A model generated the notes under the pieces. It saw only the letters and a program-made list of their open reading frames with translations. It made no database searches and had not been told where the DNA came from. Below are positions 22,924-29,229 of a stretch of DNA of 29,229 nucleotides, in pieces. Both the position numbers and the translations under genes were made by a program. This DNA comes from JAVBSX01 sp051660685 (lineage in GTDB: Bacteria > Planctomycetota > Planctomycetia > Pirellulales > Thermoguttaceae): assembly GCA_051660685.1 (NCBI GenBank), contig JBOFQB010000026.1:1-29229 (forward strand), read 5' to 3'. Every line of letters begins with the position of its first letter. Within the stretch, counting starts at the first letter, position 1.

Positions 22924-24783
22924 ATGTCTAGGACAATCAACCTTTTTACGTTTGTTTTCCTCATCATCCTCGTCGTTCTGCTTGGTTTTCCGACAACATT
23001 TGCGGTTGAACCGAGTATTTTGAACGAAATAACATCGAATGAGGATGTCAAAACGGCTGAAGACTCGGAACTAACGGAGAGCGAGAAACTTGCGTTGGAA
23101 AACGGTAAGGGGCAGAACGACGGAGCAGGGGGTTCTGCGCAACCGGCTCCTGCGCCGATTCCGGTTGCCGCGCTTCCTCCAACCGCTGTTTTGGTCGCTG
23201 CTGCGCCAAAAGAACCAACGGAAAAAGAAAAAGAGGTGATCGAAGAACAAATCAATGTTGTTGCCCTGTTTAACAATCCCAATGAACTGATTAACTATTT
23301 TCAGGAAAAAGTGTGGTCCCGGGAGTATGACAAAGCAATTGCTTGTGTTGACTTCACCTCTTCCACGATTACGGATAAAACCAAACGCAACATTGTTTAC
23401 AAACTGAACATCGTTTTCGGACGTTTGGAAGAAAAAGATGTCAGCAATTTTCCCAAAGACAAAACGAACTGTCTTCAAGCCTTTTCGTCCCCCAAAGGAA
23501 TGATTGACATTTACTTTGTTAAAGGTGAACACCATAATTGGCAGTTTTCCTTTCAAAACATTCAGTCGCTTGACCACAACTTTGATCTGTTGCGCAACGA
23601 ACCTCCTGTTCGTTTGAGTTGGCTGATGAACAATTTGCCAAGTTGGTCGTACACAACAATCGGCGGGATTCCGTTGTACCGACTCTATTTTTTGATCGGC
23701 GGTCTCCTGCTCGGTCTTCTCACCAAAATTCTGATTCAAAGCATCCTCTTCCAGATCACCTTACGATTCCTGAAAACCGCCCTTGAAAAATGGGGAAAAG
23801 AAGAGATTTCGCCTAAACTCTGGTCCCCAATCGGGACTGTCGCCCTCCTCTCCTTCGCTTATGTCGGTTTGGCCCTCATGATGCCCAACCCCGATCTGCA
23901 AGAGTTCATTTTTTATACTTACGCCGTTCTCTGCATTGTCTACATTACCAAAATGCTCTTCCGTATGGTGAACCTGCTCAATGTTTGGTTGCGACACCAA
24001 ATGCGACGACGGGATTCCCATATTGATGATATTTTCATTCCGCTTTTTTCCCGGACCATGAAAATCCTCGTCTTCTGTTTCGGCCTCATCGCAATCGCTT
24101 ACGCTTTTGGTTGGCCCATGTTCGGTATCATCAGCGGTATGGGAATCGGCGGTGTTGCAATCGCTTTTGCCGCAAAAGAGACAATCGGCAACTTTTTCGG
24201 GTCCCTGACCGTTCTGTTCGACCGACCTTTTGCAATTGGTGATTGGATCATTACCGATAATGTCGAAGGAACCGTTGAATCGGTTGGAATGAGAAGTACC
24301 CGGGTTCGGACGTTTTACAACTCGGTTGTGACAATTCCGAACAACAATCTGAATACGGCAACGATTGACAACATGGGGGCCCGGGTCTATCGTCGCTATA
24401 AAACCTTTCTCAGTGTTGAATACGGTTGTGAACCGGGTCGGATTGAGGCCTTTTGTGAGGGAATTCGTGAATTGATTCGACGACATCCTCATACACGAAA
24501 AGACGCTTTTCACGTTTATCTGCATGAATTCAAATCCGCTTCTCTGGACATTCTTCTGGTCGTCTTTTTTGACTGCCCGGATACACCAACTGAATACCGT
24601 GAACGAAGTTCGTTGATGCTGGACATCTTGCGATTGGCGAAATTGTTGGACGTTCGTTTTGCTTTTCCAACTCAAACGGTCTATACAATTCCGGCGGAAG
24701 AAATTTCGCCAACTCCAATGAGCAATGACCCGCTCACACTCGGTCGAAGTGCCGCAATCGAAATCTACCCTATTGAAGAATAA
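22924..24783 (+). CDS. MscS-family mechanosensitive ion channel with extended N-terminal domain
   Basis: 619 residues. A signal peptide (about 1-27, ending TTFA) is followed by an Ala/Pro/Glu-rich linker to about 105 and a globular domain about 106-225 (REYDKAIACVDF, KGMIDIYFVKGEHHNWQF). Membrane helices are at about 254-276, 301-320, 328-348 and 379-397. The pore-lining helix and beta domain follow (GIISGMGIGGVAIAFAAKET, FFGSLTVLFDRPFAIGDWI, VESVGMRSTRVRT, IPNNNL), with a C-terminal alpha-beta domain to about 590. It should sit in the inner membrane and release solutes on hypo-osmotic shock. The periplasmic extension is a feature of larger MscS relatives. It ends in an intrinsic terminator. 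No Shine-Dalgarno sequence is seen at the ATG. Confidence 0.93.
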   Translation: MSRTINLFTFVFLIILVVLLGFPTTFAVEPSILNEITSNEDVKTAEDSELTESEKLALENGKGQNDGAGGSAQPAPAPIPVAALPPTAVLVAAAPKEPTEKEKEVIEEQINVVALFNNPNELINYFQEKVWSREYDKAIACVDFTSSTITDKTKRNIVYKLNIVFGRLEEKDVSNFPKDKTNCLQAFSSPKGMIDIYFVKGEHHNWQFSFQNIQSLDHNFDLLRNEPPVRLSWLMNNLPSWSYTTIGGIPLYRLYFLIGGLLLGLLTKILIQSILFQITLRFLKTALEKWGKEEISPKLWSPIGTVALLSFAYVGLALMMPNPDLQEFIFYTYAVLCIVYITKMLFRMVNLLNVWLRHQMRRRDSHIDDIFIPLFSRTMKILVFCFGLIAIAYAFGWPMFGIISGMGIGGVAIAFAAKETIGNFFGSLTVLFDRPFAIGDWIITDNVEGTVESVGMRSTRVRTFYNSVVTIPNNNLNTATIDNMGARVYRRYKTFLSVEYGCEPGRIEAFCEGIRELIRRHPHTRKDAFHVYLHEFKSASLDILLVVFFDCPDTPTEYRERSSLMLDILRLAKLLDVRFAFPTQTVYTIPAEEISPTPMSNDPLTLGRSAAIEIYPIEE

Positions 24784-24805
24784 CCCCAACCCGAAAAAAA
24801 TTTTT

Positions 24806-24838
24806 CAGGTCGTCAGTTTTTCACCAACGACCTGTTTT
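24806..24838 (+). terminator. Intrinsic terminator after MscS
   Basis: Arms CAGGTCGT (24806-24813) and ACGACCTG (24827-24834), a 13-nt loop and a following TTTTCTTT tract. It lies 23 nt after the MscS stop codon. Confidence 0.75.
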
Positions 24839-24856
24839 CTTTCCGTAAACTTTCCG

Positions 24857-24862
24857 TATAAT
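24857..24862 (+). promoter_or_regulatory. Candidate -10 element of the exosortase gene
   Basis: A perfect TATAAT, 57 nt before ATG 24919 and downstream of the MscS terminator. The -35 is poor (TTTTCT, at 16-nt spacing), and it overlaps the U-tract of that terminator. Confidence 0.45.
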
Positions 24863-24918
24863 ACAAACCTAACATTGGTTGGTATTTTCATCTTTCCCGA
24901 TTTTTTCTTCTGAGGACA

Positions 24919-25986
24919 TTGATGACGGACGCACAACAAAAAAAAGAGAACGACGGACCTCGCACCTCCTTTCATCTTCCTCCAACGGGTCTAACCGGGA
25001 GTGGAGCGACGGGAACAATGACAGGTATGCGACGGGGCAATGCGGGAACGGTCGTGAGCGAAAAAATTGAATGGGAGAACGCTGAGCGGGAATCCCATAT
25101 CGATTACGCCTTTGAAAAATGGCGATTTCTGCTCCTGATGATCGTTATGATCCCCTCTCTCTTAATCGCCTATTGGCCCGCTGTCACCACAATCGTCAAT
25201 ACTTGGTACAAAGTACAAGACTATTCTCACGGTTTTATCGTCATTCCGCTCGTTATCTATTTTATCTGGATTCGTCTGGACACATACCCCGGAACGTGTA
25301 AAACCCCCGGTTGGTTGGGACTCATCCCCCTGCTGGTCTCCCTCATCATGCGATATGTCGGATCGCTTTATTACATGGACGCTGTTGAACAATGGTCCAT
25401 GCTGTTCTGGATTCTCGGCGTCGTTTGGCTGTTTTACGGAACCCGGGCCTTTTTCTGGGTTCTCCCCTCACTGTCCTTTCTCTGCTTCCTCTTCCCCTTA
25501 CCGTTTACCTTTGAAGTGATGTTGCGCCGTAATCTTCAGATTTTCGCCGCAAAATTCGCCGCATTCCTGTTGCAAACGCTTGGTCAACCGGCTGTGAACA
25601 TTGGAACAACGATTCGTCTGGGCGTCGACGAAATCGGGGTTGAAGCAGCCTGTTCAGGAATTCGATTTATGATTAGCTTCTTCGCAATGGCGGTTGGAGC
25701 CGTTTTGCTGTTTCGACGACCCTGGTGGCAGAACCTAGTCATTTTCGCAAGCGTCGTCCCAATCGCCCTTTTGGTCAACAGTTGCCGAATCGTCCTGACC
25801 TCCCTTTTGATCGCTTATTGGTCCGAAACCATTCAACCATTTGTGCCTGAAAAAGGGTCGATAGGGAAAACAGCCGACGAATTTTCCGGTTACGTCGCAA
25901 TCGGTTTCGCCCTCCTACTTTTTGCTCTGATGATCTTCTACCTCACAAGGGTCTTCCGTCGGGTCAACCTTCTCAGCGCGAGGTAG
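24919..25986 (+). CDS. Exosortase (archaeosortase/exosortase family)
   Basis: 355 residues. A 65-residue polar N terminus is followed by about eight membrane helices. Family signatures are YSHGFIVIPLVIYFIWIR (102-119), the catalytic cysteine in VEAACSGIRF (Cys245) and the conserved Arg in LLVNSCRIVLTS (Arg290). The third conserved site, often a His in an HD..G motif of planctomycete-type members, reads TADEFSGY (318-325) here with no His in the second half of the protein. Exosortases process and anchor proteins with a PEP-CTERM-like tail and are linked to exopolysaccharide production in Gram-negative bacteria. No PEP-CTERM substrate is seen in the window. GAGG lies 6 nt before the first of two adjacent ATGs. 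Confidence 0.88.
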   Translation: MMTDAQQKKENDGPRTSFHLPPTGLTGSGATGTMTGMRRGNAGTVVSEKIEWENAERESHIDYAFEKWRFLLLMIVMIPSLLIAYWPAVTTIVNTWYKVQDYSHGFIVIPLVIYFIWIRLDTYPGTCKTPGWLGLIPLLVSLIMRYVGSLYYMDAVEQWSMLFWILGVVWLFYGTRAFFWVLPSLSFLCFLFPLPFTFEVMLRRNLQIFAAKFAAFLLQTLGQPAVNIGTTIRLGVDEIGVEAACSGIRFMISFFAMAVGAVLLFRRPWWQNLVIFASVVPIALLVNSCRIVLTSLLIAYWSETIQPFVPEKGSIGKTADEFSGYVAIGFALLLFALMIFYLTRVFRRVNLLSAR

Positions 25987-26003
25987 GAAAAAGGGAAAAT
26001 AAT

Positions 26004-26066
26004 ACGCGCGGTACGTTGTACCGCGGCTAAACAGAGTACGCGCGATACGTTGTATCGCGGCTAAAC
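26004..26066 (+). repeat. Two tandem REP-like palindromes
   Basis: Copies at 26004-26032 (stem GGTAC/GTACC) and 26038-26066 (stem GATAC/GTATC), same orientation, between the convergent exosortase and DapA-family genes. The second ends 1 bp before the DapA-family stop codon. The two stems differ by a compensatory pair. Confidence 0.9.
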
Positions 26067-26067
26067 T

Positions 26068-26982
26068 TTAGCGGATGTATCCCATTTTTTTGAGGTAGTC
26101 CTCGACAATCGCTCGCTCCTTCGGTCCATGTTTCTGGAACGGTTCCGTAACCGCATCTTCACAGATTCCCATAAGATTCAGGGCACATTTCGTCCCCTTG
26201 ACCATTGCCAATCCGTAATTGCCAACCTGATAAATGGTTTCGGCCAATTGATCAACCCGTTTTTGACATTCGGCAACTTTGGCGGTGTCTTTGGCAACCG
26301 CCGCATTGTAGTAATCAACGAACAGTTTGGGGTCAAAGTTGGCACCTCCACAAACGGCCCCTCTTGCGCCGAGAGCAATTGCATCTGGTGTCTTTTCTTC
26401 CGGCCCAATGAAAAGCGGGAAGTTCATGGGAACCAGAATTTTGCACAATTCGGCAAAATAGTTCATGTCGCAGGAACTGTCTTTCATCGCAACGACGTTT
26501 TTCAGTTCGACCGCGCGACGAACCGTGTCAAGCGCGAGATTGTGCTTGGTGAAACCGGGCATGTTATAGAGAACCAAAGGAAGCGAGACGGTTGCCGCAA
26601 CCTTTTTGATGTAATCTAGCATTTCTGCGTCGGTTGGGTTAAAATAATAAGGGGGCGCGAGAACAACAGCATCGGCCCCGCATTTGGCACAATGATCGGC
26701 AATGCCCATAGATTCGGGGAAGGACGTGTCCGTAATGCCGACGAGAACCGGAACACGGTTATTGATGAGTCGAGTTGCTCTTTTAATGAGTTCTCGACGG
26801 AGGTGATAACTGAGAGAGGGACCTTCTCCGCAGGAGCCGAGGAGGAAGATACCGTGAACCCCGCCCTGAATGAGATGTTCGATGAGCCGTTCCAAACCGG
26901 CACAATCGAGTGTATCATAGTCAGAAAGAGGGGTAATCATTGCGGGGATAATACCGTGCAGTTGTGCAAGTTTCGACGACAT
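26068..26982 (-). CDS. DapA-family aldolase/lyase (DHDPS/NAL superfamily)
   Basis: 304 residues from ATG 26982 (MSSKLAQLHGIIPAMITPL), chosen because this is where family members start; AAGGA lies 6 nt upstream. It is a TIM barrel that forms a Schiff base with pyruvate or a related ketoacid. Lys167 (VVAMKDSS) and Tyr139 (LVLYNMPG) are the catalytic pair. The GTTGE motif is GSCGEGPS (49-56). Candidates include 4-hydroxy-tetrahydrodipicolinate synthase, N-acetylneuraminate lyase and ketodeoxysugar aldolases. The substitution in GTTGE argues against true DapA, and no lysine genes are near, so the substrate is open. Divergent from the nuclease gene. Confidence 0.88.
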   Translation of the reverse strand: MSSKLAQLHGIIPAMITPLSDYDTLDCAGLERLIEHLIQGGVHGIFLLGSCGEGPSLSYHLRRELIKRATRLINNRVPVLVGITDTSFPESMGIADHCAKCGADAVVLAPPYYFNPTDAEMLDYIKKVAATVSLPLVLYNMPGFTKHNLALDTVRRAVELKNVVAMKDSSCDMNYFAELCKILVPMNFPLFIGPEEKTPDAIALGARGAVCGGANFDPKLFVDYYNAAVAKDTAKVAECQKRVDQLAETIYQVGNYGLAMVKGTKCALNLMGICEDAVTEPFQKHGPKERAIVEDYLKKMGYIR

Positions 26983-27174
26983 GACCTGTCCTTTTGAAGT
27001 AGAAGCGAAAAAAAGTGGTTTTGTCCGGGTTGAAACAAACAACGTGAGACAATCGGGTTGAGAAAGTCTGGTTGAACTCAACGGAACGGGCAAACCCGTC
27101 CAAAATAAAACCGCATTTTAGTCCAAAAAATTTAGAAAGCAAGCCAAATCACGCAGAAAGCACGTTAGAAAAAG

Positions 27175-27762
27175 ATGGTTCATCGACGTAAGACGAAAAA
27201 GGCGTTTAAGACAATTCCGAACGCAATTGGTTTCATCCTTGTCCTGCTTTTAGGGTTTCTCTTTGCCAAATGTACCTATATTCCGGTTGATCCGGCAGGT
27301 CTTGAGGAGACCCGAAATGAAACGGTACTGAGCGAACAGATACGAAAGGTTCTGCGTTGTGTTGACGGGGACACGATCATTTTAGACGAAAATGAGCGGG
27401 TTCGTTTCATTGGGGTTGACACGCCTGAGACGAAGAAACCGAATACGCCGGTTCAGCCGTTTGGACCCGAAGCGTCGGAATTTACGAAAAAAGCGATTGA
27501 ACAAAATCAGAACACAGTCCGTTTGGTTTATGATGGTGATTTGAAAGACAAATATGGGCGGACCCTTGCTCATGTTTATCTGGGCAACACCTTGTTAAAT
27601 GAAGAACTTCTTCGGTCCGGTTTGGCAAAGGCGCAGCTGCAATACCGTTTTTCGAGTGAAATGAAGGAACGGTATCGTCGAGCGGAAGAAGAGGCGAAAC
27701 AGGCGAAACGGGGGATTTGGCGGGAACCGGACAATGAGACGATCAACGAAATGTCAAGATAG
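27175..27762 (+). CDS. Thermonuclease family protein (SNase-like), membrane-anchored or secreted
   Basis: 195 residues. Basic N terminus (HRRKTKKAFK), a hydrophobic helix about 17-32 and then Cys33, which may be a lipid-attachment site although LFAKC is not a classic lipobox. The OB-fold nuclease domain follows closely the staphylococcal enzyme: CVDGDTI (Asp64, Asp66), RFIGVDTPET (Arg77, Asp82, Glu85), a GPEASEFTKK stretch, and DKYGRTLAHVY (Arg129). All catalytic residues (two Arg, Glu, Ca-binding Asp) are present, so Ca-dependent cleavage of DNA/RNA outside the cytoplasm is expected. It probably serves nutrition or breakdown of extracellular DNA. It ends next to two REP-like repeats. Confidence 0.92.
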   Translation: MVHRRKTKKAFKTIPNAIGFILVLLLGFLFAKCTYIPVDPAGLEETRNETVLSEQIRKVLRCVDGDTIILDENERVRFIGVDTPETKKPNTPVQPFGPEASEFTKKAIEQNQNTVRLVYDGDLKDKYGRTLAHVYLGNTLLNEELLRSGLAKAQLQYRFSSEMKERYRRAEEEAKQAKRGIWREPDNETINEMSR

Positions 27763-27772
27763 AAGGCTAAGT

Positions 27773-27837
27773 ACGCGCGATACGTTGTATCGCGGCTAAA
27801 CGTTGGGAACGCGCGATACGTTGTATCGCGGCGAAAT
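27773..27837 (+). repeat. Two tandem REP-like palindromes
   Basis: Copies at 27773-27801 and 27809-27837, same orientation, both with the GATAC/GTATC stem. The second has the tail GGCGAAAT instead of GGCTAAAC. They occupy the gap between the nuclease and nifU. Confidence 0.9.
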
Positions 27838-27882
27838 GGGGTTTGATTATGTGAACATATTGAAAGGGAAACAGGTGAAAAA

Positions 27883-28950
27883 ATGGCTTGGGAATACAGT
27901 GAAAAGACGAAACAATTGTTTATGGACGCCGTACATGGTAAACCGGGAACGCATTTGGGGGAGATCGAAGACCCAGATGGTCTTGGCGAACATGGTTCCA
28001 TCGCTTGTGGAGATGCTCTACGCTTCACTTTTCGGGTCGAAAAAGACCCCGAAGACCCGCTGAAAGACATTATTACACAAGCACGGTATCTGACGTTTGG
28101 TTGCACCTCGGCAATTGCCGCTTCTGAAGCCCTTTGCACCCTTATCGAAGGTCAACACCTGACCCCAATCGAAGCGTTGAAAATCACCAATCAGGATATT
28201 GTTGATTTTCTTGACGGATTGCCGGAACAGAAGATACACTGTTCGGTCATGGGCGCCGAAGCACTTGAAGCAGCCGTTTTCAATTGGGCGCAAAAACGTG
28301 GGGTTCAACTTGAAGCACTTGGAATTGACATTCACGCGACGGAACAGGAAGAAGGTCGGGTTGTCTGTAAATGTTTCACCCTAACGGAACCGTATTTGAA
28401 GCGGAAGATTAAGGAGTTGAATTTACGAACGATTGCGGAAATAACAGGGGCAATCAAGGCGGGGGGGGCGTGTGGAGCCTGTCATTATTCCCCGGGAGGA
28501 TTGCAAGACCTTTTGGATGAAATCTGGGGGAAGGGGGGGAAGGACGGGAGACAAGAGGGTTCCTCTCAACCGTCCGAAGCAGCAGGTACACCGTCGCGGG
28601 GAACGCAACTGCCGCTTGTTTCAACGCTGAATGTTGTCGATACGATTGGGTTGGACCATTCTGACCGAATGAGTTCCGGCGGAACAACGTCGGGCGAAAC
28701 CTCCTCTTCGACGCTCTCGCCATTTCAGTTCGCCAAAAAAATTGAACGTCTGCTCGATGAATATATTCGCCCGATGATTCGTCGAGACGGGGGAGATGTC
28801 GAGTTGGTTGACATTAAAGGGAGTACGGTTTACGTTGAACTTCGCGGGGCATGTGCAGGATGTGCGGGCGCGGGGCAGACGTTGAAGTACCTGATTGAGA
28901 AGACGTTAAAGGACCAGGTTGACGAACGGATTCGGGTGATACAAGTCTAA
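27883..28950 (+). CDS. nifU: NifU-type Fe-S cluster assembly scaffold, three domains
   Basis: 355 residues. An IscU-like N-terminal domain has the scaffold cysteines 42 (SIACGDAL), 74 (TFGCTSAIA) and 120 (KIHCSVMGAEAL). A BFD-like [2Fe-2S] domain has Cys162/Cys164 (VVCKCF) and Cys197/Cys200 (GACGACH). After a Gly/Ser/Thr-rich linker (about 216-278), the C-terminal NifU domain carries Cys324/Cys327 (GACAGCAGAGQT). It builds and transfers Fe-S clusters in the cytoplasm and could serve the hydrogenase and Hcp of this window. The full three-domain NifU is known from nitrogen fixers and also from epsilon-proteobacteria and other anaerobes as the general scaffold; no nif genes are here. AGGTG lies 6 nt before the ATG. 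The cysteine desulfurase partner is not in the window. Confidence 0.94.
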   Translation: MAWEYSEKTKQLFMDAVHGKPGTHLGEIEDPDGLGEHGSIACGDALRFTFRVEKDPEDPLKDIITQARYLTFGCTSAIAASEALCTLIEGQHLTPIEALKITNQDIVDFLDGLPEQKIHCSVMGAEALEAAVFNWAQKRGVQLEALGIDIHATEQEEGRVVCKCFTLTEPYLKRKIKELNLRTIAEITGAIKAGGACGACHYSPGGLQDLLDEIWGKGGKDGRQEGSSQPSEAAGTPSRGTQLPLVSTLNVVDTIGLDHSDRMSSGGTTSGETSSSTLSPFQFAKKIERLLDEYIRPMIRRDGGDVELVDIKGSTVYVELRGACAGCAGAGQTLKYLIEKTLKDQVDERIRVIQV

Positions 28951-28983
28951 GGGGATAGGGTGTGGGGAATAGGGGATAGGGGG
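28951..28983 (+). repeat. G-rich telomere-like tract after nifU
   Basis: Immediately after the TAA stop: GGGGATAGGG and three further G runs, ending in a run of five. The G-rich strand is the mRNA strand. Confidence 0.85.
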
Positions 28984-29011
28984 AAGCATTGAGAATTGAA
29001 CCAAACTGGGT

Positions 29012-29229
29012 TAAGTGTCTCCCCAACAAAACAAGCTCCGAAGGAGCAACCTAACCTGTTGCCGCTTCATTTTTTGCAACAGTTCACGGAAAATTAGAAT
29101 TGTTGTATCATTCTTAGCACCAAAGGTGCGTAACAAAATAGACAGCGGTTTTAACCGCTGGTGTCAAAATGTCAAAAAATATTCGCCCTGTAAGGGCGAA
29201 ACAATGAATTGTGCTGCCCCTTCAGGGCA
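29012..29229. repeat. Composite hairpin array at the window end
   Basis: Five different short palindromes with small loops in 200 bp: GCTCCGAAGGAGC (29035-29047), GCACCAAAGGTGC (29117-29129), CAGCGGTTTTAACCGCTG (29143-29160), CGCCCTGTAAGGGCG (29184-29198) and TGCCCCTTCAGGGCA (29215-29229). The first follows a 19-nt string identical to 6435-6453. The array is cut by the window end. No gene is seen. Confidence 0.75.

Noticed and set aside
23761..24789. A 342-codon minus-strand reading frame
   Set aside because: It is antisense to the MscS gene, whose helices and motifs are clear.
26004..27837. CRISPR-like tandem palindromic repeats
   Set aside because: Repeats are single or paired, have no regular unique spacers of equal length, and no cas genes are present.

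Overview
The window looks like a piece of chromosome from an anaerobic member of the Planctomycetota, possibly a gut or sediment relative of the Pirellulales/Thermoguttaceae. This rests on four things: a 23S rRNA gene with no 16S gene or tRNA upstream and a divergent protein gene close by (unlinked rRNA genes are a known planctomycete trait); protein families common in that phylum (Tat-exported sugar-phosphate isomerase/epimerase-like protein, NHL propeller with an FCGCCNP motif, exosortase, HEAT-repeat lipoprotein); frequent lack of clear Shine-Dalgarno sequences; and strict-anaerobe enzymes (an [FeFe] hydrogenase and a class I hybrid cluster protein). The taxonomic call is inference; the 23S sequence would settle it.

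Layout. 1-1935 is the 5' two thirds of a 23S rRNA gene on the minus strand, running off the left edge, with its own leader and promoter up to about 2290. 2609-6235 holds a possible extracytoplasmic redox group: a C_GCAxxG_C_C cysteine protein, a Tat-signal [FeFe] hydrogenase and, convergent to them, a membrane-anchored NHL propeller. 6766-17783 is a run of minus-strand genes: sugar isomerase-like protein, Wzc-like polysaccharide co-polymerase, GH99-like glycosidase with a CBM9-like tail, Cache/PAS chemoreceptor and hydroxylamine reductase Hcp. 18034-22415 has a disordered membrane protein of unknown function, a CPBP protease, a HEAT lipoprotein, AccD and an XRE-type regulator. 22924-28950 has an MscS channel, an exosortase, a DapA-family lyase, a secreted or membrane-anchored thermonuclease and a three-domain NifU.

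The genes are mostly single transcription units rather than one pathway. Loose links are redox and Fe-S biology (hydrogenase, cysteine protein, Hcp, NifU) and envelope/EPS biology (Wzc-like protein, exosortase, GH99-like enzyme, MscS).

The most striking content is between the genes. At least five classes of dispersed repeat fill almost every intergenic space: (1) a 29-bp palindrome with compensatory changes in its stem, present in about 15 full or partial copies, one of them in the pre-23S leader; (2) a 175-180 bp MITE-like palindromic element in two copies, one with perfect 18-bp terminal inverted repeats; (3) telomere-like G-rich tracts that could fold into G-quadruplexes, often starting at the TAG stop codon of a gene with the G-rich strand in the mRNA; (4) arrays of short different hairpins; (5) a 23-bp imperfect inverted pair. 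These repeats, rather than any one gene, are the best candidate for something undescribed here.
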